From positions 1-64,000 of IMG/VR virus record IMGVR_UViG_3300030103_005573: a DNA stretch of 64,000 nt; one strand, written 5' to 3'. This document shows, in pieces, positions 47,008 through 54,615 of the stretch. The position numbers and the translations under genes were made by a program. The notes below the pieces were generated by a model. The model was not told the DNA's origin. It worked only from the letters and a program-made list of their open reading frames with translations, and searched no databases. The DNA is from a virus. Positions within the stretch are counted from its first letter, which is position 1; every line of letters begins with the position of its first letter.

Positions 47008-47847
47008 TCATTTACAATGTTCGGTCCTGTAAAATTCACAGACACCTGGACGGTGTTTGCAACTCGTACAAGAATTTCTGTTTTTAATATATCTCTCTTT
47101 TGTTATATTGTAAAGGGCAGTTGTTAAAGATTTTAATGCATCTGTTGTTCTTTTTTTAGCCGCAGTGATCCTAACAAACTCAACCTTTTTACCAGGCTTC
47201 GCAGTCCGCTTTAATAAAACGAAGTGACAGTCAATATCTTTTGGATCTACTTCATATTTTTGAGCATAAAAATGTTTATACATAACAAGCTGGTAGGCCA
47301 TGACTTTATCGCTCTTTTTTTCACGCCGCCAACCCCAAGAACAAGTCTTCCAGTCAATCAGGTGAACTTTTTCATCCTTTTTAGAATAAACAACAAGATC
47401 AATAAACCCTTTAAATTTTTTCTCAGCATCCTTAAATTCTGTAATAGGTTCGTACAAAAACTCTTCAGCAGCCAATACGTGCCAATCCTCGCCAAGCTTC
47501 CCAAATTTTTCTACTAGAGAGCGGTAAAGGTCGGGAATAATCTCAATACCGTGAGACATCCACAAAGGCAGGTCAAACTCATTAGCCGCCCTCTGTTGTT
47601 CACCAGCCGGCAGGGCTTTCAGTTCTTTTACAAACTGTTCCTTGAGTAGGGTAGTGATCTTTTCCTGAGACCTGTATTGCTCAGTCTTTGTGAGAGTTTC
47701 CTCACACAGGGTATGTAAAGCTTTTCCAAAGGCAGTGTAGATATTACCCTCAAACTTATTGATCTTGTCAATGTAGGTAAGTTTATGATAATGCGGGCAA
47801 ATGAGCCAATTCTTCCACTCTGAATAAGAGATGTGTTTTCCAGCCAA
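47008..47847 (-). CDS. Cas4/RecB-like PD-(D/E)XK nuclease with probable Fe-S cluster
   Basis: A 279-residue nuclease. A first Cys lies at residue 17 (WLICPHYHKL) and three further ones in CTSCKHRPGVCEFY near the C terminus, the four-Cys arrangement that holds a [4Fe-4S] cluster in Cas4 and AddB. The active site is KGFIDLVVY, then HLIDWKT (Asp and D-x-K) and YQLVMYKHF. Phage proteins of this family act as 5'-3' exonucleases in recombination or host DNA degradation. The start is TTG; an in-frame TAA (the stop of the previous gene) five codons before it rules out an earlier start. The ribosome-binding site is weak. No CRISPR array is nearby, so an adaptation role is unlikely. Confidence 0.8.
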   Translation of the reverse strand: MAGKHISYSEWKNWLICPHYHKLTYIDKINKFEGNIYTAFGKALHTLCEETLTKTEQYRSQEKITTLLKEQFVKELKALPAGEQQRAANEFDLPLWMSHGIEIIPDLYRSLVEKFGKLGEDWHVLAAEEFLYEPITEFKDAEKKFKGFIDLVVYSKKDEKVHLIDWKTCSWGWRREKKSDKVMAYQLVMYKHFYAQKYEVDPKDIDCHFVLLKRTAKPGKKVEFVRITAAKKRTTDALKSLTTALYNITKERYIKNRNSCTSCKHRPGVCEFYRTEHCK

Positions 47848-47862
47848 AGTTTTGTCACTTTC

Positions 47863-48519
47863 TTAGTTGCTTATTTCTTCTATTTTATTATAAACTTCCG
47901 GGCTTATTCTTTTTACTTTTTCTTTATTCCCTAGAAAGTACTGCTCAAATCCTGTTGCAAAATATTCACGGAGAGACATGGATGCATAAGGGCGGACAAA
48001 TATACCAGAAGTAACCAACTTTAGCATATTCTTTCCAACTCGTTTATATAGAAATTTGTCAAAATCCTGATCATATTTTAGATTTGAGAAATCATATTCC
48101 TTTGTCCAATAACCCTCTGATCTTAGTTCGAATTCTAATTGTGCTCTTTTTTTTAAGAATTCTTTCTTAATTTTTTGATCGCCATAAATTTCTTCTGGGT
48201 AGAGCATCTCAGCATGATGAGCGAATTCATGAATAATATCGTCAATTAAATCTTCGGCATTATCTTGCTCGTGTGTAATATAAAAAACACCATCTTTATA
48301 AATAGCATTAGCGTCACGGTCGTCAAATACCTTCTGGTGTCCTATCTCGACTCCCTTTAGGTCCTGGAAGAATTTAGGAGGAATTACATCCTCAATGGAT
48401 CGAAAAACTGCTTGTCCATCTACATTGTTTGTTAATTCGTCTTTCTGTACAACAGGAACGTTACCAAACCTAAAGTGTCGTGTAGTATCTTTAGTTTTCT
48501 CAAAAATGTAATCTTTCAC
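47863..48519 (-). CDS. Putative zinc metallopeptidase-like protein (HEXXH)
   Basis: A 218-residue protein with LIDDIIHEFAHHAEMLYPEE near residues 87-106, containing HEFAHH that matches the HEXXH zinc-binding motif. A candidate third ligand (Glu) lies in the following helix (FLKKRAQLEFELRSEGY). The N-terminal and middle parts are β-structured. No signal peptide is present, so it would act in the cytoplasm or in the particle. The start is GTG with a GGAG ribosome-binding site five bases before it, overlapping the PhoH stop by four bases. A role in processing phage proteins during assembly is conceivable; nothing else supports it. Confidence 0.55.
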   Translation of the reverse strand: MKDYIFEKTKDTTRHFRFGNVPVVQKDELTNNVDGQAVFRSIEDVIPPKFFQDLKGVEIGHQKVFDDRDANAIYKDGVFYITHEQDNAEDLIDDIIHEFAHHAEMLYPEEIYGDQKIKKEFLKKRAQLEFELRSEGYWTKEYDFSNLKYDQDFDKFLYKRVGKNMLKLVTSGIFVRPYASMSLREYFATGFEQYFLGNKEKVKRISPEVYNKIEEISN

Positions 48520-49820
48520 AATATCTCCGAAGCTAATGTTGCTAGTTGTGATCTTTCGCCTTTAGTAAGTGTAATATGTCCAGCTATGTCATGCTCTTTA
48601 AATTTCTCAACAGCGTGAGTCAGTCCGTTAGAAACTGAATCCACGTATGAGTTGTCAATCTGTTGAACATCTCCTGTTAGTACAAGCTTAGTTCCATGAC
48701 CTACCCTAGTTATTATAGTCTTTAATTCGTGTGCTGTCAAGTTTTGTGCTTCATCAACAATCAAAAAAGCGTTTGCAATAGAACGACCACGGATATAAGT
48801 CATCGCCTCAATTTCAATAGTTCCCTGTTCCACATGCATATCTAAAGCTGTTCTATCACCAAATAGGTGCTCCAGATTATCACGAATAGGGGCAATCCAC
48901 GGCAACATTTTCTCTTCCAGGGTTCCAGGTAAGAATCCAATATCTCTACCCATAGGCTGAACAGGTCTTGTTATGATTAATTTATCGTACCCTCCACTGG
49001 CTCCTGTAGTATTTATTACCTGCTCAAGAGCGCAAGCTGTAGCTAATAATGTTTTACCAGTACCCGCTGGACCTGTCAAGGAAATGACATGTATATCTCT
49101 ATCGAACAATAGATCCATAGCATATTGCTGTTCTTTATTCTTTGCGGAAAGTCCCCAAATATTCTTAAATTTATTTACTTTTCGAAGAGGCTTATTATAG
49201 CCCTCAAATTTGCAAATAGCTGACTTGTTAGTAGCTTCATTTTTAAGAGTTAGGTACTGGTTTGGGTATAGTTTAACTTTTTGCTCCTCCAACATGAATG
49301 GTTCGCCTGTATAGAATCTGTCGATATTACTGAACTCTACCTCCAGTTCTTGTGTGCCTGTAAAAAGGTTTTCTACCGAGTTGATTACTTTTTGTGGCTG
49401 ATAATCAGAACATTCTATCCCGTGGGCATCACATTTAACTCTCATATTAAGATCACGAGATACAACAATTATTTCATATCCCCTTTCCTTAAGGCGGAGA
49501 GCTATGGCAATAATTTTATTATCTGAGTCATTTTGATCCATTCCAGGTGGCATATATTTAGCATCAAAATGAGCAGCAAATACTTTACCTTTACCTCTAC
49601 CTAGAGCAACACCATCCATGAGGCTGCCTTTTTTTCTTAACGAATCAAGCACCCTATTCATTGTGCGAGCATTTAAACCTGCTGTATCTTGTCGATGTTT
49701 GTGCTTGTCTATCTCATCAAGAACAATTGTTGGGATTGCTATATTGTTTTTACCAAATGCCAATATAGAACTGGCTTCCGTAAGATACACGTTGGTATCT
49801 AAAATTATAGTTTTCTTCAT
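48516..49820 (-). CDS. phoH: PIN-PhoH protein (RNase plus ATPase)
   Basis: A 434-residue two-domain protein. Residues 1-150 are a PIN RNase domain: IILDTNVYLTEA with Asp8 and IVLDEIDKHKHRQD, with further acidic residues near DSDNKIIAIA. Residues ~215-434 are a PhoH-type P-loop ATPase: ISLTGPAGTGKTLLATA (Walker A, near 250), FLIVDEAQNLTAHEL (Walker B) and LTGDVQQID. Such fusions couple RNA unwinding and cleavage in some bacteria (PhoH2). phoH-like genes are common in marine phages, mostly without the PIN part. It is transcribed away from the tmRNA, 81 bases downstream of the tmRNA 3' end. Confidence 0.85.
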   Translation of the reverse strand: MKKTIILDTNVYLTEASSILAFGKNNIAIPTIVLDEIDKHKHRQDTAGLNARTMNRVLDSLRKKGSLMDGVALGRGKGKVFAAHFDAKYMPPGMDQNDSDNKIIAIALRLKERGYEIIVVSRDLNMRVKCDAHGIECSDYQPQKVINSVENLFTGTQELEVEFSNIDRFYTGEPFMLEEQKVKLYPNQYLTLKNEATNKSAICKFEGYNKPLRKVNKFKNIWGLSAKNKEQQYAMDLLFDRDIHVISLTGPAGTGKTLLATACALEQVINTTGASGGYDKLIITRPVQPMGRDIGFLPGTLEEKMLPWIAPIRDNLEHLFGDRTALDMHVEQGTIEIEAMTYIRGRSIANAFLIVDEAQNLTAHELKTIITRVGHGTKLVLTGDVQQIDNSYVDSVSNGLTHAVEKFKEHDIAGHITLTKGERSQLATLASEIL

Positions 49821-49876
49821 TTTTTCCCCGTAAAAAGTGGGTTTATATAATTAGTTCACAGATTAAACTTAAAGGT

Positions 49877-49902
49877 AATAAAAAAGCCGCCCGAAGGCGG
49901 CT
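49877..49902 (-). terminator. Rho-independent terminator of the tmRNA gene
   Basis: On the minus strand AGCCGCC, a TTCG tetraloop and GGCGGCT form a perfect seven-pair GC-rich stem at 49885-49902, followed by a run of T. The stem begins at the last base of the tmRNA CCA. It ends transcription before phoH, so phoH probably depends on another promoter or on read-through. Confidence 0.9.
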
Positions 49903-50225
49903 GGTGGAGGTAGGGAGAATCGAACTCCCGTCTTGTCTATTTCCATAAAAAGGTCGTTCACAAGGTTAGGTCTGTTTTTATCGTCGGACAGCCCACATGA
50001 CTATATTGTTTTATTATGGCTAAAATAATCAAAAGCACTTAGGATCGCAAATACGACTTTCTGTTTTTTGGCTGTCGTCGCCTCAAGTCTAAACAGGTTA
50101 TTAAGCTGCTAGTGCTAGTTCTGCGTTATTGTTTGCAGTTAAAATTTTAAGCGTTTTTACTGAGCCACGCTTCCCTCACCCTTGCACCTACTTTACTTCC
50201 CTATCAATCGATACCGTTTACCCCC
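49902..50225 (-). ncRNA. ssrA: Phage tmRNA (transfer-messenger RNA)
   Basis: A one-piece tmRNA gene of 324 bases including an encoded CCA. The 5' end GGGGGTA (50219-50225) pairs over seven positions with TACCTCC before ACCA at the 3' end. The T arm GGGAG-TTCGATT-CTCCC is perfect. A tag frame at 50101-50136 reads GCA AAC AAT AAC GCA GAA CTA GCA CTA GCA GCT TAA, i.e. ANNNAELALAA, then a second stop TAA; the C-terminal ALAA matches bacterial degradation tags. The total length is slightly below bacterial tmRNA. It rescues stalled ribosomes with host SmpB and tags the nascent chain for proteolysis. phage-encoded tmRNAs are known but uncommon. Pseudoknots were not traced in detail. Confidence 0.95.
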
Positions 50226-50411
50226 ATTCATTTAATGTTATATAACATAACGAAGAACTTGTCAATTTATTTATACTTCTATATATGCTAGCAAGCTATC
50301 AAGCTGAGATAAAGCTAGAATAAGTAAGAAAAGTAGAAAAGAGTTTTTTTGCTGTTTAACAGCTTGCAGCTATTATAACTAAGTCTGATAAAGTGTTAAG
50401 AATAAAAATGA
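50226..50411. other. Intergenic region upstream of tmRNA
   Basis: This 186-base gap between the tmRNA and the acidic protein gene contains the tmRNA promoter and otherwise AT-rich sequence. A GCTGTTTAACAGC hairpin at about 50352-50364 is not followed by a T run on the minus strand. I see no further gene. Confidence 0.6.
50237..50265 (-). promoter_or_regulatory. Sigma70-type promoter for the tmRNA
   Basis: On the minus strand TTGACA (50260-50265), a 17-base spacer and TATAAC (50237-50242) form a near-consensus sigma70 promoter. The -10 is 11 bases upstream of the mature 5' end, leaving room for a short leader removed by RNase P. A T4-late-like TATAAATA (50268-50275) lies just upstream of the -35 box and might give a second, late start. 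Confidence 0.8.
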
Positions 50412-51191
50412 TTAAAAATCTAAACCTAGATCCATTTCACCTTCACTAGAATCTCCAAGGTCTTCTTTTTCCTCTTCATATTCTGGCGTAGAAACATCTG
50501 GAAGTGTGTTAGCTAATTCATCTTCGAATTTATCAAAATAGAGAAGCAAGTTTGTGACAAGATAATCATAGAAAATGTTCTGGTCTGTATCATCTGCTAA
50601 CATGTCGTAGGCATCAACAATTTGTTTTTCTACTTTTTTAAAGGTAACAGCAGCAAAATTACGACCTGTTTCATTCTGATCATCTAATTGTACAAAATCA
50701 TCAGCATCTGAATCGCCATCGCCATCAATGTCAATGAATTCACCTTCTACAGATTGTTCTTCTTTCCCGTCATCTTGTGGGTCTAGGTCAATTGATATTT
50801 TCTCTAGGAGAGTATTTCTATCGATTTCATATTCTATATTTTCTTCTACTTGTTCTTCGCCTTGAGTTGCTGCCTCAATTGGACGAAGGGCATTCTCAAC
50901 GGCATGAACAATATGGTTCTTAAAAGAATCTCTCTGCTCTTTATCGCTGGTTAGCATCTTGTAATCGTTTTCAATAGTTGGAATAATCTTTTCCAGCAAA
51001 TCAGCTAGAACATTGATACCAGTGCTACGACTAGCTTCTTCTGTTCCTGTCTCAGCTTCAATTAATTGACGAATAACTTTTCTTATTTTTTCCTCAGCAA
51101 GTCTCTGCTGATCTAGCTTTGTAGTTATTCTTTTACGGATGTGCTCTCTGATAAGTTCTTCAGCAATCATTTGATTTCGGTCAATAGTCAT
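50412..51191 (-). CDS. Acidic phage protein with a dockerin/EF-hand-like calcium loop
   Basis: A 259-residue acidic protein. The N-terminal ~60 residues are a charged helix (ELIREHIRKRITTKLDQQRL), the middle and C-terminal parts are acidic helices. Residues ~152-165 read FIDIDGDGDSDADDF, a repeated D-x-D spacing like a calcium-binding loop of thrombospondin type 3 or dockerin domains. I chose the ATG at 51191, ten bases after the stop of the upstream gene, over 51281, which would overlap that gene by 80 bases. The GGAG before it is about 14 bases away, rather far. The acidic C terminus (EEKEDLGDSSEGEMDLGLDF) could bind a basic partner. Function unknown. Confidence 0.65.
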   Translation of the reverse strand: MTIDRNQMIAEELIREHIRKRITTKLDQQRLAEEKIRKVIRQLIEAETGTEEASRSTGINVLADLLEKIIPTIENDYKMLTSDKEQRDSFKNHIVHAVENALRPIEAATQGEEQVEENIEYEIDRNTLLEKISIDLDPQDDGKEEQSVEGEFIDIDGDGDSDADDFVQLDDQNETGRNFAAVTFKKVEKQIVDAYDMLADDTDQNIFYDYLVTNLLLYFDKFEDELANTLPDVSTPEYEEEKEDLGDSSEGEMDLGLDF

Positions 51192-51201
51192 AGTGTTATA
51201 A

Positions 51202-53169
51202 TTATCTCCGTCTTTGACGTTTAGCTCTTCTAACTTTAGGTTTCTCTCTTTTAGGTCGTTTCCTGATATTAACAGTTCCACCTATAGGTGCAGCAGGTCC
51301 AGCTACCGCTCCACCAGCCATGGCTGCCATCTCATCAATAGTGTCATCTATGATTGAGTTTAATCTCTCAGTTTGAGTAGTCAAAGAATTCCAAAGAGCA
51401 TTGCCATCAATTGAAGGGGGAGCATAAGATAAGAAAGTTTCTTTATCTCCATCAGCAAGAGCTTTTCTCATATCACGAGCACTATAAACAACACCATCCT
51501 TAGACTGGACAGGATCTTCAACGATATCCTCTACATTTACACCGGGGTTGTGACGCTCAGCATACGATTGCGCACGATCAAAGCGAGTATCCCCTACATC
51601 CTTACTGCTCTTAACTAAAAGAATTGTATCTCCATCTCTGGAGGAGACGGGATCAGCAACAAATTCATAGACTGCCTGGACTGGGCTACGATAGTCAGCG
51701 ATCTTAGCTGTGATGTTTGGTTCACCGTTCTCAAGATATTCTTCCCAGATCCGCAAACTTTGCGCATTGCTTACTTCTGGATAATCAACGGGAGAAATTA
51801 AAACAATTACCTCATCAACATCAGATCGTTTAGCAATCTTATTCACATAATCAAAGTGACCACGATGTGGCGGCTTAAACTTACCTGGGAACAGTGCTAT
51901 TCTCTTACCGTCCTTCTCTGTAATAACTTGAGCATTACGATTGAGAGATTCTTTTGTACTTCTTTTCAGGTTCCCGTAGCGGAACATCCCAAGTATCTGA
52001 TTTAGCGGAGCAAAGTTGCCAGCAAACTTGTATGTGTGTCCATTATAATCAAAGACCACCGCCTCAACTGGAGTAGTGATCGTAGAGAAATCCTTGATTT
52101 TATTGAGGTGTCGCTGCATGATCGCCATTGATTCAGGGTTCTCAGCACCAACGGCTGTGATTTCTCTAACAGCAGTTGCTAATTCATTTTTAAGTCGCAT
52201 GACTTCTTTTTGATTATCAGCTATAAAAACACTTTCCAAGCCTTTGAGAAGATCTACTGTAAAATCATGGATAGCAAGCTCTAGCGGCTCAATAGATTGC
52301 TGTAGAAGTGATTTACTTGTTGCTATTACAGTATTTAAATCTTGTAGATCTTGTGGATTAAGTCCTTTTTTTAAAGCTCTTAAACCAATATTTCCCTGAA
52401 GCTTAAGAATATAATATATGATTTCTTCTCGTAGGTTTGGTGGTAGATCACTATCTATACCATTCATTAGTCTTTTAAACATATAATCTACAACTGTAGA
52501 ATCATTATTTAGACCCTCTTTTCTCATTTCATTATTGATCTTAGAGATTGCTTTATTTAGCGCTGCGCCATCATCCTCAATCTTTTTGATATCAACCATA
52601 GCACGACGAGCAAGTCTAAAATCGTCTTTATGGAGCTTCTTCTCCATTCTTTCCATAGCATTATCTAGAGTTTCTAGTGTGCCTTCTGGTATTGGTGATT
52701 TTTCTCCGCTTTCACGGTCAAAAATAAAGTGACCAACATCATGGATTTTCAGGGTCTTGTCATCATATAAAATAACGTTGGCATTACCTGGGTCCATAAC
52801 CTCGGCATTATACCAGATATTTGTATTAGCTCCAAATATTCTATCTTTTTCTTGATCTGATAATGCCTCAACAGCTTTTTCAAAAGTATTAAATCCACCA
52901 GTAAAAGCTTTTTCTAAATTACCTCTACCAGCAAACTTCTGAGCAAGCTCAGTGGCATCTAATCCGCCTGATTTGAGGTTGCCTTTATTTCTAGCCCCTT
53001 TAGCTTTTCCCTCTGGGATAGAGTAAGAAAGAAACAAGTTTTGACCATCTACTTTTTCCTCAGCAGTCAGTTCGCCATTAGCAGCAGCCTCAAGGATCTC
53101 CTTCATTTCACCAAATGTTAAATCCCTATTTTCATAGAGGTGATCCATGTGACCAGCTACGCCACCCAT
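51202..53169 (-). CDS. Fusion of a ligase-type nucleotidyltransferase and a cytidylyltransferase-like domain
   Basis: A 655-residue protein. Residues 36-46 (AEEKVDGQNLF) hold the KxDG motif I of DNA/RNA ligases and capping enzymes, with Lys39 as candidate for covalent AMP attachment. WYNAEVMDP near 118 resembles motif III; VEAVVFDYNG and YKFAG near 365-380 resemble motifs IV and V. Residues ~425-600 have ALFPGKFKPPHRGHFDYVNK, the (H/P)xGH motif of the cytidylyltransferase/NMN adenylyltransferase family, then EVIVLISPVDYP and a closing SARDMRKAL. The C terminus is strongly basic (KRPKREKPKVRRAKRQRRR). This suggests RNA repair, capping or NAD-related chemistry. The ligase reading depends on short motifs; the HIGH-type motif is clearer. 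Confidence 0.68.
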   Translation of the reverse strand: MGGVAGHMDHLYENRDLTFGEMKEILEAAANGELTAEEKVDGQNLFLSYSIPEGKAKGARNKGNLKSGGLDATELAQKFAGRGNLEKAFTGGFNTFEKAVEALSDQEKDRIFGANTNIWYNAEVMDPGNANVILYDDKTLKIHDVGHFIFDRESGEKSPIPEGTLETLDNAMERMEKKLHKDDFRLARRAMVDIKKIEDDGAALNKAISKINNEMRKEGLNNDSTVVDYMFKRLMNGIDSDLPPNLREEIIYYILKLQGNIGLRALKKGLNPQDLQDLNTVIATSKSLLQQSIEPLELAIHDFTVDLLKGLESVFIADNQKEVMRLKNELATAVREITAVGAENPESMAIMQRHLNKIKDFSTITTPVEAVVFDYNGHTYKFAGNFAPLNQILGMFRYGNLKRSTKESLNRNAQVITEKDGKRIALFPGKFKPPHRGHFDYVNKIAKRSDVDEVIVLISPVDYPEVSNAQSLRIWEEYLENGEPNITAKIADYRSPVQAVYEFVADPVSSRDGDTILLVKSSKDVGDTRFDRAQSYAERHNPGVNVEDIVEDPVQSKDGVVYSARDMRKALADGDKETFLSYAPPSIDGNALWNSLTTQTERLNSIIDDTIDEMAAMAGGAVAGPAAPIGGTVNIRKRPKREKPKVRRAKRQRRR

Positions 53170-53409
53170 TTACTTATCCTCTGTGAGTATCTTTAGTTCT
53201 TCCTCTAGTGAATCAATTCTTTCATTTAAGGACCGCAAGTGTCTCTTTATACCACGAATATGTTCTTTTGCCAAGGAGATTCTACTATTATCCCTTTTAT
53301 TTGTAACTCTTATACTTGTTACAATATCATAGAGAGCTTGAACAGAAGCTCCAGCATCAACCTTAAAATCTTCGTTGAGAAGAAATTTTTTAGTTAGTCT
53401 ATTGAACAC
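53170..53409 (-). CDS. Small coiled-coil protein, unknown
   Basis: A 79-residue protein whose second half is a charged helix with heptad-like spacing (HIRGIKRHLRSLNERIDSLE), probably a coiled coil. The start is GTG directly after the TAA of the upstream gene, with only a weak AAAG ribosome-binding site, so translation may be coupled to that gene. Its stop adjoins the ligase/cytidylyltransferase gene. No signal peptide. A structural adaptor role is possible. Confidence 0.55.
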   Translation of the reverse strand: MFNRLTKKFLLNEDFKVDAGASVQALYDIVTSIRVTNKRDNSRISLAKEHIRGIKRHLRSLNERIDSLEEELKILTEDK

Positions 53410-53634
53410 TTATTTTTTTGCTTTCTTTGGGGCTTTTTTAGCAGACTTTTTTGGAGTTTTTTCTTCGACATGTGTTTCACAGTCTTCTGTCTCACATGGG
53501 TCTTGCTCACAAGCTTCCTCAATTACTGGTTCTGCAACTGGTGCGCTGACAATAGGAGCAGGCGCAATTACAGTATTTGCTGCTCTTGCACGACGAGCGG
53601 CTCTTCTTTTTCTTCTTAGACGTGGACTAGCCAT
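53410..53634 (-). CDS. Histone-H1-like basic protein with an acidic, Cys-containing middle
   Basis: A 74-residue protein of unusual composition. The first ~20 residues are Arg/Ala-rich (SPRLRRKRRAARRARAAN), the middle is acidic with three Cys (ACEQDPCETEDCETH), and the end is a Lys/Ala/Pro run (KKSAKKAPKKAKK) like bacterial H1-type proteins. Such tails bind DNA or RNA. It precedes the small coiled-coil gene, with a TATTTAT-type motif upstream. A nucleic-acid-condensing role in the head or on host DNA is possible. The frame is credible because of its tight junctions and a GGAGGATAATAAT ribosome-binding site. Confidence 0.6.
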   Translation of the reverse strand: MASPRLRRKRRAARRARAANTVIAPAPIVSAPVAEPVIEEACEQDPCETEDCETHVEEKTPKKSAKKAPKKAKK

Positions 53635-53678
53635 TATTATTATCCTCCAAATATGTTAAAAAACATAAACTTTAATAG

Positions 53679-53688
53679 TATAAATAGT
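53679..53688 (-). promoter_or_regulatory. Candidate late-promoter motif (ACTATTTATA)
   Basis: In the 60-base gap upstream of the histone-like gene the coding strand reads ACTATTTATA about 45 bases before the ATG. It is another copy of the motif seen at 5211. It lies inside an AT-rich stretch that also has AATAGTAT twice as a direct repeat on the plus strand. Confidence 0.35.
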
Positions 53689-53694
53689 ATTTAC

Positions 53695-54600
53695 TTAATT
53701 GATTGACCCGGTTTGTTCTATGATTACTTCACCATCTACAATATCGAAGTAATATATTGCATACTCGCCATTTTCATCTGTACCGTTAAGATATAAATAA
53801 TTGTTCGAACCAGACACATAAATATCTGCATGTGTTAATAAGGTATCGCCGTCAAATTTAAACCATGGGTCATCCACCTCTTCCCCAAAGTCAGAATGAG
53901 GCACTTCCTTAATAACAGTTTTCCCACCAGTGATAGAAAATTCATATTTTGCCGGTAGTCCTTGTTCATTAGTGCCATGTAGATATAGGTTATTACCTGA
54001 TCCTGAAATATAAACAGCAGCATCCGTCATTAGGGTGTCGCCGTTAAAATATAGTTCAGCATCATTTGGAATATTTACGTTTAGATTACCTCCTGGTCCT
54101 ATACTGGCACTCAAGAGAGCAAAACTAGAACTTAAGCTAGCCAAGCTAGAACTTAAAGAAGATATCTCAAGGTTAGAGGCGTATATGTCCGAACTTAACG
54201 CTGAAACGCTGGAAGATATGCTAGAACTAAGAATATTAACATCCGTAATTACAGTAGTCAATTCGTCATTGATAGTAATAATATCTTGATCATTGGAGGC
54301 CACATTTTCTGCAACATTAGATACTCCAATATCTAAAGAAATAACAGCGTCTGCATTTGATATCACCTCAGAATTTAGATTATGAATCTTTATAGTATTA
54401 ATATCCACGGAGGAACTTACATCAGTAATTCTAGAATGAAGTACTGAAGTTTCATCTTCTATTACATCTAATCTATATTCCCATACAGAAGTAACTTCTG
54501 GGAGAGAACCTGTTATATCGTTGTCATCTATAAATTTAACAACAGCAGATTTCATCGCATGATGAGCAGAAATATGACCTAAATTACGTCTTTTAGCCAT
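53695..54600 (-). CDS. Fibre-like coiled-coil protein with duplicated C-terminal domain
   Basis: A 301-residue protein with features of a trimeric tail or head fibre. Residues ~60-170 are Ser/Ile/Leu-rich with heptad-like spacing (SSSISSSVSALSSDI; SSLSSSLASLSSSFAL), a classical weak coiled coil. The C-terminal part has two homologous copies of a ~55-residue β-domain, residues 183-246 and 247-301, with matching FNGDTLMTDAAVYISGS and FDGDTLLTHADIYVSGS and then NNLYLHGTNEQG and NYLYLNGTDENG. The N terminus has MAKRRNLGHISAHHAMKS. It is next to small acidic and fibre-associated genes. A fibre or fibritin-like role is inferred from structure. Confidence 0.65.
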   Translation of the reverse strand: MAKRRNLGHISAHHAMKSAVVKFIDDNDITGSLPEVTSVWEYRLDVIEDETSVLHSRITDVSSSVDINTIKIHNLNSEVISNADAVISLDIGVSNVAENVASNDQDIITINDELTTVITDVNILSSSISSSVSALSSDIYASNLEISSLSSSLASLSSSFALLSASIGPGGNLNVNIPNDAELYFNGDTLMTDAAVYISGSGNNLYLHGTNEQGLPAKYEFSITGGKTVIKEVPHSDFGEEVDDPWFKFDGDTLLTHADIYVSGSNNYLYLNGTDENGEYAIYYFDIVDGEVIIEQTGSIN

Positions 54601-54615
54601 TATAAAGTACCATTA

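Noticed and set aside
47008-47847. CRISPR adaptation function suggested by the Cas4-like nuclease
   Set aside because: No CRISPR array, cas1 or cas2 lies in the window; phage Cas4-like nucleases usually act in recombination.
49902-50225. tRNA gene at the 3' end of this region
   Set aside because: The T arm and CCA belong to a tmRNA: the 5' acceptor partner lies about 320 bases away and a tag frame is present. No normal anticodon arm fits.
50345-50368. Hairpin GCTGTTTAACAGC next to a T run
   Set aside because: The T run precedes the hairpin on the plus strand and would be an A run after it on the minus strand, so it is not a terminator for either direction.
53671-53690. Plus-strand TATAAATA at the gap before the histone-like gene as a T4-type late promoter
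   Set aside because: No plus-strand gene follows; it is simply the complement of the coding-strand motif noted elsewhere.
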